A DNA stretch of 64,000 nt from Platycnemis pennipes. Taxonomy: Eukaryota > Arthropoda > Insecta > Odonata > Platycnemididae. Shown here in pieces: positions 34,252 to 44,714 of this stretch. The position numbers and the translations under genes were made by a program. Below the pieces are notes generated by a model. That model did no database searches. It saw only the letters and a list, made by a program, of their open reading frames with translations, and was not told the DNA's origin. The first letter of the stretch is position 1, and each line of letters begins with the position of its first letter. The stretch covers positions 134,992,615 through 135,056,614 of the forward strand of contig OW121848.1 of the NCBI GenBank assembly GCA_933228895.1, written 5' to 3'.

Positions 34252-34496
34252 CTACATCTACATCTACATAATACCCTGCAAGCCACCATAAAGGTGTGTG
34301 GCAGGGGGTGAACTCTCACCAAACATGCACTACATATCATGCATAAACATTTGTAATTAAAAATTAAAATAGTAAAGCATACATGCAAAAACATGCTGTT
34401 AGTTGGGTTAGCTTTAAGTCCTTATACCAACATGCAGCTACCAATGTTATCCATTGCTACTCTCGTACTGGATACATTTACCGTTATTCATATCCT
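34252..34496 (-). mobile_element. LINE family A, 3' tail copy
   Basis: Minus strand: clean (TGTAGA)n, intact hairpin with loop TTTAT, and 3' UTR matching the copy at 17,612. It is truncated in the 3' UTR near 34,496. Confidence 0.88.
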
Positions 34497-35029
34497 AAGA
34501 GATATCTGAACCATATTCTCTAGGAGCACGAAACCTCCATCAATGAAATTTCCTTCTTTGTCATCTTCATTTTTTGTAATCATTTAATTACAGATCACGA
34601 ACAGTTTTAATAATAATAATTGTTGCCACTTCAGTCTACCAAATGATTAATACTGCTGTCTGATTTGCTTATTTTTGTTTCCATCGTAACGACCATCTCC
34701 GAGGAGAGAGAAAGCTCCATTTCTATGCCTAACTCGCGACTTGCTCCCTTTTCTTCTCTACCGTCTTTCAATGCTTTCAACACTCTCGTCTTGGAACTGG
34801 AGGGATTGCATGGGAAACGCCTCAGGAATACAGGAAATATAATGATAATTTACATCTTTAAGATTCATATATTGACCATTCATGTTTCTGAAAATGAGAA
34901 TTATACATGCAGATATTTTGTTGCATGAGAACCGGGTTAAATATCCTAGTATTTGCAAAGATTTTTCTCAGAACTCTTTGTTCTAATTTGAAGGCTAAAT
35001 GGAGAATATGCTAAGGTCAGCAACATCAG
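34497..35029. other. AT-rich stretch, nothing recognised
   Basis: No feature found. Confidence 0.3.
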
Positions 35030-35112
35030 TTAGTACCAAATCATAATATTGTACTAAATCATAGCATTTGTATTAGATCATAGTGTTACTAGTAAGTCAT
35101 AATATTAGCACA
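35030..35112 (+). repeat. Short minisatellite, 4 units of 18-19 bp
   Basis: The motif TNNATCATARTRTT recurs with its TCATA core starting at 35,041, 35,059, 35,078 and 35,097, so the period is 18-19 bp. Units are imperfect. It lies just outside the gypsy element insertion. Confidence 0.75.
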
Positions 35113-35149
35113 AAATAGAGAACTATAGCTGTACTTTAAGTATTAATGC

Positions 35150-35551
35150 TGAAGCGTATCTCCGTGACCGTTTGGTACGAGCGAGCAAAATGAAAAAACG
35201 GACAGATTATACCTTGCACAATTATATTTAAAAAAACAATACATACAATGACTCCTTTACAACAAAGACCTCACGGAGTGCCTCCTGTACCTCCCACCGT
35301 GAGAAGGAAAACAAGGGAGAGGGAGCGGGAGCTCGTGCACACACACTTGGGACACTTCTGCGTATCTCCGCCCCCCGACCGCTGACTCTACTCCCCGAGT
35401 ACTGCCTTTCTTCCTCTCCTGCTCCTCGCCAGGAAAACTCGGCGCTCGGCCTCCAACGCCTCCTTTAGGAAAACAGAATTTCGGCGCTCGCCCTCCACCT
35501 GACCGGGAAACACTCCCTGGCGGAACTTTCAAAATGAGCCCGAACGGCACA
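35150..35551 (-). repeat. 3' LTR
   Basis: 402 bp, TG...CA termini, identical by eye to the other LTR at 40,081-40,482. It is GC-rich in its upstream half and A/T-rich near its end. Confidence 0.97.
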
Positions 35552-35553
35552 TA

Positions 35554-35563
35554 CTCCCCCCCC
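35554..35563 (-). other. Polypurine tract
   Basis: GGGGGGGGAG on the minus strand, two nucleotides before the 3' LTR, the usual place of the plus-strand primer in LTR retroelements. Confidence 0.8.
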
Positions 35564-35686
35564 GATTGCCTTGGATGTGGGCTTCATGATGGTTCTTCCG
35601 CTCTCATGTTCCATGTCAGGCCAACGCTGGAAAATAACAGCACCTAACAATAATAATAACAAAATTAATAATAGAATAGAATAACC

Positions 35687-38600
35687 CTAGGGTTCTCTTG
35701 CATTATAGGGTTTTAGTTGTGATATGTGTGCTCTGGTCACAAACTTTCCATTTTGGCAATTTGTTAGGCCTACAGTTACCGGTGTGAGGAAGCGTTGAAT
35801 TACCACCGGTCCTTTCCAGCGGAAACAGAGTTTCGCTGCCAGGCGATCCGCTTCTTTACTAATTGGGTGCGATTTGTATAACACCATATCGCCTACCTTA
35901 AACGGATTCTCTGCTCTGTTTCTATTGTAAAACCTCTGTGTTTTGCGTCTAGCAGCAAGTAAATTATTTCTTGCTCGGTTCCATTTCTCCCTTATGTCGC
36001 TAGTGGTAGGGCAGTCGGGTAAAAGATCATTTAAATGCCACAAGTTTGACAATGGGTTATTAGGCTGGTATGTGAATAATAATTCAAATGGAGTGTATTT
36101 GTGACTTTCATGGCGAGCTGAATTAAAGGCCATTTGTAACCACGGGAAGTTTTTATCCCATGTCGTTTGGGAATGCGCATGGTATGCTATAAGGGCCGAG
36201 CGTAAATTTCTATTGAAACGTTCAGCGTGCGAAGGTTTGGGGTAATAAGGCGTTGTAGTAATATGATTGATACCGTTTGCGAAGCAGAAATTTTTGAATT
36301 CCCTAGACGTGAATTGCGAGCCGTTATCGGAGATTATGTTGGACGGAATACCAAAGTTCTGAAACATGACCTGCTGCAATGCAATCGTCACGGCATGGGT
36401 GGTCGCTCGTCTCAAGGGTATTAGCCAGACAAATTTACTAAAAGCGTCTACGCAAACCAGAATCATCGAATTTCCCATTTTCGTTCTAGGAAGCTTGCCC
36501 ACAAAATCTATAAATATCTTTTCCATGGGTCGTTTCGCTGTCTCCGAAGATAGTAACCCAAACTGGGTATGTTGTGCCGGTTTGCTCAGGGAGCAGATTT
36601 TACACAATTTTACTCTCTCTCTAATATCTCCATTCATACCCTTCCACATAAAATATTGCCTTATCTTTTGAGTGGTCTTATATATGCCTAGGTGTCCCCC
36701 TAAAGGGGAGTTATGATAATATTCAAAAACCATCGGTATTAACTTGATTGGTAATACCACTCTTGGTTTCTTACCCCTGATAGCTTCACAACATAACACT
36801 CGGTCTATCAAGACATACCCCTTCGAGTCGTTCCCGTGCTTTAAATTTTCAATTATATGGCGTAATTCGTCGTCTTCCATTTGATGTTGTATTATGTCTT
36901 TGAAAGCTAAAGGAAAATTAATCGTCAAAACGTTGCATCGGTCTGGATTATCACCGTTCGCTTGATTTGTGGTGTCAAACATTCGCGATAACGTGTCGGC
37001 CACTATATTTTGCGTTCCCTTTATGTGCTGTACTTGGAATTTTAACAACGAAATACGAGCAACCCATCGACCCATCTTACCTAGTTGTCTGGGGTGAGCT
37101 AGCAACCACGAGAGGGCTTGATTATCCGTTTCTAATAGGAACTCCGAATGTTCCAGGTATTCTCGAAACTTATCTATGCCAAATACCACGGCTAAACATT
37201 CGAGTTCATATACTGATGACGCTTTCCGTTCTTGCGATGTTAAAGAGCGAGAAGCAAAGGCACTGGGTTGCCTTAGACCTTCAAACTCTTGCGAGAGCAC
37301 AGCTCCTACAGCCATCGAGGACGCATCCGTTTGCAATACAAATTGTTTGGTAAAATCAGGTATGCGTAGGACTGGTGGTTGCATAATAGCTTCCTTTAGT
37401 CTCTCAAAGGCCTGTTGCTGCCCCACGCCCCAATCAAATTTAATTCCTTGCTTTCTTAAATGATTTAATGGGGCTGCTATATCGGAGAAGTTCGGAATGA
37501 ACTTGCTGTAAAAATTCACCATCCCAATAAAACGAGCAATCCCCTTGACGTTTTTTGGTGGCTTGTAGTCTCTAATCGCTTTGGTTCTTTCTGGGTCAAT
37601 ACGTATTCCATTAGATGACACCAAGTGCCCTAAAAATGATATTTCTTTCACAGCGAATTTTACCTTTTCGGGATTCACGGTAAGTTTAGCATGTCGGAGG
37701 CGTTTCAGTACCTCGGTTAAGTGGCAAATATGTTCTTCAAAACTGTTTGAAAACACCACCAAATCATCTAGGTAATTATATACGTATTTAAACTTAATAT
37801 CGTTAAAAATCCTATCCAATAAACGAGTAAGTACCTGGGCTCCCGTCGCCATGCCAAAGGGTACCCTAGTAAATTGATACAAATTCCATGGGACACAAAA
37901 ACTAGTGAGATGTTTTGACTCCTCCGATAAGGGAATCTGATGATATGCTGAATTTAAGTCGAAAACAGTAAAATATCTCGCTTTACCAAACCAATTGAAC
38001 GCCGTCTGCAAATCGGGTATGGGTACCGATTCTATTTCAATGTTTTGGTTTAGTTTACGGTAATCGATCACTAGACGGTGTTTGTTTCCGGGCTTCGGAA
38101 TAAGGAAAGCCGGGCTGGAGAATGGCGATATTGACGGTTCAATGACACCTTTTTCTAACAATTCAGCGATTTCCTTTCGTAGTATATCTAATTTAGGAGG
38201 TGCCACGCGATATGGGTGTGATTTGACTATTTTGTCGTCGGTAAGTTTTATCTCATACTTTATCATTGGGGTAAGTCCCAACTTAGGAGTGAGAACATCG
38301 GAAAAATGTTCGTACAACGCAATGATGGCATCGCGTTGTTCACCATGCCCGGAAAGGTGATCCAAGTTGACGCACTTTGGAATCTCCTCAAAGGTGTCAT
38401 TCAAGGTGCCTTCGGGAAGCATTTCCGATTCATTATCTCCTACAAATGGTATGAACTGCCTTTTAGCAAAGGAGAAATAAATAAATTTATTCCTAACATC
38501 GATAACCATACAAGTTTTGGATATAAAGTCCGTTCCTAATATTAACTCGTGGCTTACGTTCTCTGCAACCAGAAACGAGAAAGTCCACGAAAACCCATTG

Positions 38601-38941
38601 ACTTTCAACTTAAATACAACACTGCATTGGATTCCGAGCTCCTCATTAGATGCCGTTAAACAGGTGACATGACAGGGTTCGACTATTTTGATCAACTTAC
38701 GGTCTTTCAATTTATCAAATAAACGCGACGAGATAATACTTCGTACAGAACCAGAATCAATAAGACCTTGAATTTGTGTGCCACTTATATCAATAGCTAT
38801 AGCGGGAATTGTCTTATTGGTTATACCTCGTATTCCTCGGCAGAATATTCGGCCGAGGCCCGTTTTTGAGTTCCCCCCTTTTTGACGAGGCTTTACTCTT
38901 GGCTTCTCGGAAACCCCCTCGCGGTCTCCGAGCCGACTTCG
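35687..38941 (-). CDS. pol: gypsy pol polyprotein: protease, reverse transcriptase, RNase H, integrase
   Basis: This frame directs cDNA synthesis and integration. Reading on the minus strand it opens before the gag stop and has no internal stop. The protease active site DSGS lies at 38,758-38,747. Counting residues from the TTG at 38,710: RT fingers about 165-220, the YLDD catalytic motif at 313-316, RNase H with TDAS (D461) and ETDN (about 529), integrase zinc domain H666/H673/C703/C706, and DDE core D735, D796 (SDNGSQF) and E830. It ends in a QLKP-type C-terminus with no chromodomain. There is no good ATG at the start. The frame is -1 relative to gag and a slippery heptamer lies at 38,947-38,941, so translation by frameshifting from gag is the likely route (inference). 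All key catalytic residues are present. Confidence 0.96.
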   Translation of the reverse strand, partial: RSRLGDREGVSEKPRVKPRQKGGNSKTGLGRIFCRGIRGITNKTIPAIAIDISGTQIQGLIDSGSVRSIISSRLFDKLKDRKLIKIVEPCHVTCLTASNEELGIQCSVVFKLKVNGFSWTFSFLVAENVSHELILGTDFISKTCMVIDVRNKFIYFSFAKRQFIPFVGDNESEMLPEGTLNDTFEEIPKCVNLDHLSGHGEQRDAIIALYEHFSDVLTPKLGLTPMIKYEIKLTDDKIVKSHPYRVAPPKLDILRKEIAELLEKGVIEPSISPFSSPAFLIPKPGNKHRLVIDYRKLNQNIEIESVPIPDLQTAFNWFGKARYFTVFDLNSAYHQIPLSEESKHLTSFCVPWNLYQFTRVPFGMATGAQVLTRLLDRIFNDIKFKYVYNYLDDLVVFSNSFEEHICHLTEVLKRLRHAKLTVNPEKVKFAVKEISFLGHLVSSNGIRIDPERTKAIRDYKPPKNVKGIARFIGMVNFYSKFIPNFSDIAAPLNHLRKQGIKFDWGVGQQQAFERLKEAIMQPPVLRIPDFTKQFVLQTDASSMAVGAVLSQEFEGLRQPSAFASRSLTSQERKASSVYELECLAVVFGIDKFREYLEHSEFLLETDNQALSWLLAHPRQLGKMGRWVARISLLKFQVQHIKGTQNIVADTLSRMFDTTNQANGDNPDRCNVLTINFPLAFKDIIQHQMEDDELRHIIENLKHGNDSKGYVLIDRVLCCEAIRGKKPRVVLPIKLIPMVFEYYHNSPLGGHLGIYKTTQKIRQYFMWKGMNGDIRERVKLCKICSLSKPAQHTQFGLLSSETAKRPMEKIFIDFVGKLPRTKMGNSMILVCVDAFSKFVWLIPLRRATTHAVTIALQQVMFQNFGIPSNIISDNGSQFTSREFKNFCFANGINHITTTPYYPKPSHAERFNRNLRSALIAYHAHSQTTWDKNFPWLQMAFNSARHESHKYTPFELLFTYQPNNPLSNLWHLNDLLPDCPTTSDIREKWNRARNNLLAARRKTQRFYNRNRAENPFKVGDMVLYKSHPISKEADRLAAKLCFRWKGPVVIQRFLTPVTVGLTNCQNGKFVTRAHISQLKPYNAREP

Positions 38942-39912
38942 TTTAAATTCCCACGGTACTCCCTACTTGGACCTTGTCTACCAACTCCCCGGTAGTTTCG
39001 GTTCTGCGATCTGATTTCGTAATTTCCCCTCGTTTGAAATGAGGGAGGAGGATAATCATACCTCCTACTCATAGATCGTGGAATGTAACCAAACTCCGGG
39101 TTACCCATCCTATCGGGTGAAGGTGGTGGTTGATATAATTTACACCTCTCTTCCATGTCTTCCACTTCCCTCCCCAAATGCAATAGCTCGGAAAAATTAG
39201 AAACCTTTTTTCCCGTTACGTGTTGTAGATATTTGGGATGGAGGTTCTCACACACTAAAAGCAACAATTCTGTTTCACTTATGGAGGCTTCCAGCCTTCG
39301 GTTCATCGTTCTTATAACGGTTACATATTCGTCAATTCTTTCACCTTCCCCTTGCGTCCTAGAGAATATGTCTCTTTTCAAACGTATATTATAACCTACT
39401 GGTAGGAAAGCGTTACGAATCTCTGTAAGGAAGTCATCCCAAGTGGCCACTATGAATTTATTTGAAATTAACCACTGCAAAGGTTTCAAACCCAACATCT
39501 CAGGAACGAGTTCCCACATTTCCGCTTTAGTGACTCTCCGACTTTGCCGGAACAACTCAGCCTTTTCTATAAAGAGGCTTACACTTTCATCGGGACTTCC
39601 ATTAAATTTCAGCCCCCATCTCGTTACATCTTGCCCCAGTTCTGTGAATATTTTTCGTTGATTTTCGTCCTTTCCAAGTACCGATCCGTTCTTGCTCTCA
39701 AAGTTTACGGCTTCTTTCCTATTTGACCCATCTAGCGACCCGTCATTAGGTTCAGCGGCGTCTAACTCTCTCACATATTCTCGCAACTCTCTACGTAAGT
39801 CATCTAAAGTTCCCTTTTCCCTAATTTTAAATCGTCGTGCGTACTCGATCGCCTGTTCTTTCGTCAACTCGTTTATCCAGCTAGTGCCGGTCGGAAGCTC
39901 GCTTCGATCCAT
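38893..39912 (-). CDS. gag: gypsy Gag
   Basis: The 339-residue structural protein assembles the intracellular particle. I choose the ATG at 39,912 (MDRSELPTGT), because the open frame upstream runs back into the LTR and primer-binding site. Residues about 15-48 (LTKEQAIEYARRF...LRRELREY) resemble a SAP-like helix-turn-helix. Residues about 90-250 look like a retrotransposon gag/capsid domain (FIEKAELFR, WDDFLTEIRNAF, ERIDEYV). The tail (265-330) is rich in Arg, Gly and Tyr and has no CCHC zinc knuckle, so RNA binding may depend on this basic tail. The stop codon is at 38,895-38,893. Confidence 0.92.
   Translation of the reverse strand: MDRSELPTGTSWINELTKEQAIEYARRFKIREKGTLDDLRRELREYVRELDAAEPNDGSLDGSNRKEAVNFESKNGSVLGKDENQRKIFTELGQDVTRWGLKFNGSPDESVSLFIEKAELFRQSRRVTKAEMWELVPEMLGLKPLQWLISNKFIVATWDDFLTEIRNAFLPVGYNIRLKRDIFSRTQGEGERIDEYVTVIRTMNRRLEASISETELLLLVCENLHPKYLQHVTGKKVSNFSELLHLGREVEDMEERCKLYQPPPSPDRMGNPEFGYIPRSMSRRYDYPPPSFQTRGNYEIRSQNRNYRGVGRQGPSREYRGNLNEVGSETARGFPRSQE
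38941..38947 (-). promoter_or_regulatory. -1 frameshift slippery site, TTTAAAC
   Basis: On the minus strand the heptamer T TTA AAC falls exactly in the gag codon grid (TTA begins at 38,946), 46 nt before the gag stop. After a -1 slip the next codon starts at 38,941 and is in the pol frame, which is open. About 6 nt downstream a GGCTCGG/CCGAGAAGCC segment could form a stem. This is the classical X XXY YYZ arrangement. Confidence 0.85.
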
Positions 39913-40066
39913 AACGGAGGTGCCTAATCTAAAGTAAACTATTCGAAAGGAAATTTTGGAAAGGGTATTCTTCTTGCCACTGAGGTCCGTCAGGGCTTTA
40001 TGGGTTAGAAGGATGGACCATGGAAAGGAATCAAAGGACCAGAAAACGACAACTAAACCTAACCAC

Positions 40067-40078
40067 GCTCTGCTACCA
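40067..40078 (-). other. Primer-binding site, initiator tRNA-Met
   Basis: TGGTAGCAGAGC on the minus strand, two nucleotides after the 5' LTR, is complementary to the 3' end of insect initiator methionine tRNA (GCTCTGCTACCA). Confidence 0.88.
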
Positions 40079-40080
40079 TT

Positions 40081-40482
40081 TGAAGCGTATCTCCGTGACC
40101 GTTTGGTACGAGCGAGCAAAATGAAAAAACGGACAGATTATACCTTGCACAATTATATTTAAAAAAACAATACATACAATGACTCCTTTACAACAAAGAC
40201 CTCACGGAGTGCCTCCTGTACCTCCCACCGTGAGAAGGAAAACAAGGGAGAGGGAGCGGGAGCTCGTGCACACACACTTGGGACACTTCTGCGTATCTCC
40301 GCCCCCCGACCGCTGACTCTACTCCCCGAGTACTGCCTTTCTTCCTCTCCTGCTCCTCGCCAGGAAAACTCGGCGCTCGGCCTCCAACGCCTCCTTTAGG
40401 AAAACAGAATTTCGGCGCTCGCCCTCCACCTGACCGGGAAACACTCCCTGGCGGAACTTTCAAAATGAGCCCGAACGGCACA
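40081..40482 (-). repeat. 5' LTR
   Basis: 402 bp, TG...CA termini, with transcription expected to start within it and proceed toward lower coordinates. It is followed on the outside by ATGC of the target duplication. Confidence 0.97.
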
Positions 40483-40839
40483 ATGCACATACGCAGTAAG
40501 TACGGTATCTGGTGATTTTACTCCCATTACTATAATAAAACAACATAATTACTTGCAGGGTACTCAATAGATATCGATGATTCACCGAAAGTGTACATCA
40601 AATAAGTCCCATTAAAAAGTATAGTCTATGGTTTTTCAAGGTTATATCTGCACTAATAGGTGCTTCAGAATGGGAGGAAAGGTACAGAGATAGCAATGGA
40701 AGGATAGGGACGACAAAGGAGAGGATATAGCGAGATACCTTGCATCGGTATTACCCTCCTCTTGACCAAAGTTTCCAAGAAGACCACGGCTTATATCAAT
40801 TACTACGGAAGGAGTGCTAAAATCGAGCCCTACACAAAG
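40483..40839. other. Stretch with nothing recognised
   Basis: A weak CTTGCAGGGTACTCAATAGA at about 40,552 may be the remnant of a LINE tail. Nothing else seen. Confidence 0.3.
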
Positions 40840-40970
40840 CAGTCAAGTACCAATGAAATATATTTTCCACTACCAGGATTGGAGCCCTGGAACCCTCGGG
40901 GTCAAGACAGACTCAGGGGGGGGGGGGGGGGAGGCCAGTACACTCTCCACTACACCAACCCAAGCCCCTA
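40840..40970 (-). repeat. tRNA-derived SINE head with 16-nt C tract
   Basis: The minus strand begins GGGTTGGTGTAGTGGAGAGT and ACTGGCCTCCC, as in the complete SINE at 18,468, and has a B-box region AGGGCTCCAATCCTGG. At the anticodon-loop position the CTCCC segment is expanded to 16 consecutive C (plus-strand G run 40,916-40,931). Confidence 0.75.
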
Positions 40971-42209
40971 ATGTATGATTTTTTGAGCAGAATACCCTCT
41001 CTCTTACTTTCTCACTGGAGCGCCTTTCCACTATCCGTTTATTGAATCCGAGTCTCTGGAACTCAGTTTATGAATTATTTCGAATGTGATTTTTTTTCAA
41101 GATGGATTCGAAGGAAGAAATAGCAGGTCTTAAGGAGAAAATTAAGGGATTTTCAATTGCTCTTTGGTTTGAAAAATGCTGCTCCACTCCTTTCTCCTTC
41201 CCTGTCCTCCTCCTCCATGTCTGTAGTTCCCCTCCTTCCCTCTCCTCCCCGCTGGCGCTCTCCACGCTACGGTGGGTCGCGAGAACGCGCCTGGGGGCAC
41301 CGGCAGCGTCCTCAGTCCCTCACCCCCTTTTCATTTCCACCCCCTCTTCGTTCCTCCCCCTCCTACCCACGGTCCCTCCCCGGGACTTGTTTCAGAGGCT
41401 AGCCGTAGGGCAGGGCCCTCCCCCACCCACCGCTCGTTTTGCTGTCCCCCGAAATCACTCGAATAATACGCGATGGATTGCTGAGATTGCCGCCTTCTTC
41501 ATGTCAGAGCGAGGACGATTCTTGGGGGGGTTTGGTCTGACAGCAAAAAATTTGAACAAGGCAGCGTTTTTAATTAATGGACGCCCGATATTAAATCGTT
41601 ACGTTTGATGTCAGAATTAAGGTTCCTCTGGCTGTAGATAGAGGGGGGCGGCGGTATACATAAATATTAAGGGACTTCTTGGTCGTGTTCCTCGGACTCG
41701 GGTTTTTACGCGTCCATCCGGCTTCTCCTCTGAGGAACATGCTGGACAGATTATTTCATCTCTGCCAGAGTGTTTGCATTTGTCTCAGTGACAAAATGTC
41801 GTTGCTTAAGGTTGTCAGCTTACCCCTTTAAGAGTTAAAAAAATCTCTCATCTCAAAATATGGGCTGTGTTATTTTGATATTTGGTCGACTTTCCTTGCC
41901 GCGTGATACTTCGTGCCATCAAATTACTTGAATTAAAAATCTCTCTCGTTTTCATCTTAAAATTAAAATGCAAACTACAATGAAATACTCACGTTACTTT
42001 AGTGCATTCCATGGTAAAATTTAGAGCAAATGCATTTATTATAAAATTCGTAAAAGTAATGGAAAACGAGGACAAAAACATATTTCACGGATCTCGGTAT
42101 TCTTCCTTTGCCGCTGCTAACTGAATTAGCTAGGGGCTTGTCGAAGGCAAGTTATTATCGCATAATGATGAATTAATAATCATAAACTATTTTGAGTAGT
42201 ATTGTAACT
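40971..42209. other. Non-coding stretch with pyrimidine-rich block
   Basis: A C/T-rich block spans about 41,190-41,470. Three overlapping open frames through it (the longest 41,102-41,608) reflect composition only. No domain seen. Confidence 0.4.
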
Positions 42210-42300
42210 ATTTGTGCATATACATGCATATTCGGTGATTATTCACTTCCCCACAATGCACCATAGAGGTACCTTGCAGAAGTATTTACTATATGTAAAT
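42210..42300 (+). mobile_element. Decayed A/B-type LINE tail
   Basis: GCATATTCGGTGATTATTCAC, CCCCACAATGCACCATAGAGG and CTTGCAGAAGTATTTACTATATG follow the tail consensus at low identity. Confidence 0.5.
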
Positions 42301-43769
42301 GAAATATTTTATCTGTCACACCCGTTCAAAGAGCTACAAATTAGCAATTATTCGGCAATAAATAATGGCGAAGCTAACAAAACTTACAGTTAAATTAAGT
42401 TCAATTTAGAATTGGTGCTTGAGTCTTAAACTTCAAAAATATTTTGTCGTCTAAAAAGTGCTCGTTTCTTCTAGACATAGCACAATAATATGATTCAATA
42501 AAGTAAGCAAGAAAATTAATCGCGTGCAGGACCAGCGGAAAAAATTAAATTGAGAGCCAAATATCAAAACTTAAACTGGAATTCAAGGAGAGATAAAAAG
42601 TCTGCGGGGAAAATACATGATTGAACCTAATTATACTCTTATGAAACCATCAATCATTTGGTTTCACGCTTGTTTTATTGTCAAGTTTGTCTCTTGTTGC
42701 GACACAGGTGATGGTCGCTGTTGTATGCGAGTTAGTGTGAGTTTCTGAGTGACATAAGGTAGCTCCCCCTCACCATAAGATAGCTAACTTAATTGCTCAT
42801 TTCGCATTGAGGTGGCCAATTTTCCCAAATACCAATTATTTCCTCATTGCCTCCTGAATTCATCTTGCGGCGACATTCAGGCTTAGTAATATGTAGTTGT
42901 AGACCTCTTCGTTACTCATATTCAGGAGGCTTTTGGAAGGCATGTTGCCATTCATTATGGAGTAGAATACCCATTTACATTCTTCAGGGTGTTTTACTTT
43001 ATGACTGATGGTGGGAAACTTGCCGATTTGAGTTAGTTATGCGGCCATTTTATTTGGTGCTGTGAATGGAATCTGATGACACGATGAGAGTTAAGACACC
43101 CATGTTGGACTCTATCCAGTGTAATTGCTATTATTGGTGAGTTTCAGGTACTAATGAAAGCAGAAAAACCAAATGGATGTAGGACCATACCAGAAAGGGG
43201 AAAACATCAGAAAATTTTCGAATAAATAATTATTTTGTGACGCACTTATTAAAATATCTTCGTGGAGGTAAATTAGTCAAGATCTCTTTCTTATTGGGAA
43301 AATGGAGTGGAGTTAAGTAGTGAAGTATTTTCTTCTCATTCGAAGATTTCGTCCCTGAGATCTTAAGATGAAAAAATATTCATTTTATTAATTTATCTTT
43401 TTTCCATTGCTTTCGCGCAGCTTGGCAAGAACTCTAATAAAGAGAATGAAGATAACTTTCTTCCTATCAATAGTCTGGATGTGCATAACTATGTGTAGAG
43501 TTTTGCTATTACGTGTCTATTTCATTGGACATAAGGTGATTTCCCAGCACTATCCTTTTCCAAATAAATATATGGGAGCTCCATATACTATTCGCAATAC
43601 CCTCCCGGCTGAATTGAGGCCTCTTTTTAATGGGTGTAATACATATTTCCATCATTTTATTGCTTAATGCAGCATTTTTCTACCTCATTGTTGATCAGTT
43701 TAGGGTTTTATTTTGAGCATATGTTGGGGTACATTTGTCAAACAAAACGGCAGTGTTTGACTTGAAGGC
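42301..43769. other. AT-rich stretch, nothing recognised
   Basis: An 86-codon open frame (43,407-43,667) has no recognisable family. No other feature. Confidence 0.35.
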
Positions 43770-44706
43770 TATCTACATCTACATAATACCCTGCAAGCCT
43801 CCACAAGGGTGTGTGGCAGGGGGTGATTGCTCACCAAACATGCACTACATATCATGCATAAAAAAGGAATAGTATTAATATAGTAGTCAGAACTACACTT
43901 ATTAAAAAAGATAGAAATTGCAAAGCAAACATGCAAAAACATTCTGTTAGTAGGGTTAGCTTTAAGTACTCATACCAACATGCAGCTACCAATGCTATTC
44001 ATTGCTACTCTCCTATAGGACATATTTACCTTTATTCGTATCTCTTATTGTGCGAGGGAAAAAGGACATTTTGAATCGGTCAGTTCGGCAATCAATTTCT
44101 CTAACCTTATGATTATGGTCCAGTCTGCCATAGTAAGTTGGGGTTCGTAAAATATTTTTAACATCATCACTGAAAATATTGCCTTGGAATTTGTGGAACA
44201 GATTAAGTCTAAATTTCAACCTGCGATCTGACAATGATTCCCATTTCAATTCATTTAATAGACTGGTTACGCTAATATAATTATCGTATCGTCCCTTTAC
44301 AAATCTTGCCGATCTTCGCTGCACACGTTCAAGTTCATTAATTAGACCGATTTCGTAGGGATCCCATACACTGGCAGCATATTCCAAATGAGGTCTAACA
44401 AGGGAAAAGTAGCTGATTTCTCTTACATGATCGTCACATTTACCCAATACTCTTTTAATGAAACCCAGTTTGCGATTCGCTTGACCCATTATTTTACGAA
44501 TGTGTTTACCCCAGGAAAGATCATTTGTCAGTCTTATTCCAAGATATTTAATGGATTCCACGTTTGTTAATTCATTATTACTTATTTTGTAATTGGTAGG
44601 AGGAGAGCTATTCTTTTTCCAAAAATTCATTACAAGACATTTCTTAAAGTTTAATTCTAACTGCCATGTATCACACCAAGTTTCAATTGCTTGTAGGTCT
44701 ATTGTG
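43770..44706 (-). mobile_element. LINE family A, 5'-truncated copy
   Basis: The minus strand encodes an open 233-residue C-terminal piece of A ORF2 (44,714-44,013), from IDLQAIETWCDTWQLELNFK through LGIRLTNDLSWGKHI and RPHLEYAASVWDPYE to RTDRFKMSFFPRT. It is close to 98% identical to the full copy by eye. The 3' UTR and hairpin tail follow to 43,770. It is truncated just after the FADD motif, so inactive. Its 5' junction abuts the tail of a B copy. Confidence 0.92.
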
Positions 44707-44714
44707 GCTGGCAT

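Larger units (their letters stand above)
35150..40482 (-). mobile_element. Ty3/gypsy LTR retrotransposon, complete
   Basis: This is a 5.33-kb element on the minus strand with, in order, 5' LTR (40,482-40,081), tRNA-Met primer-binding site, gag, pol in the -1 frame, polypurine tract and 3' LTR (35,551-35,150). Flanking ATGC (35,146-35,149 and 40,483-40,486) is a 4-bp target duplication. The order PR-RT-RNase H-IN with integrase last places it in Ty3/gypsy rather than copia. There is no env-like reading frame and no chromodomain. The two LTRs read as identical and both long frames are open, so the insertion looks very recent. Confidence 0.97.

Noticed and set aside
35257..35550. A 97-codon frame within the LTR, repeated at 40,188-40,490
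   Set aside because: It lies entirely in the LTR and is duplicated simply because the LTRs are identical; no domain.
36967..37353. Plus-strand frames inside the gypsy pol region
   Set aside because: Antisense shadows of the intact pol frame on the minus strand.
41102..41608. 168-codon frame and two overlapping shorter ones
   Set aside because: Composition-driven Ser/Pro/Leu strings in a pyrimidine-rich block; three frames are open at once.
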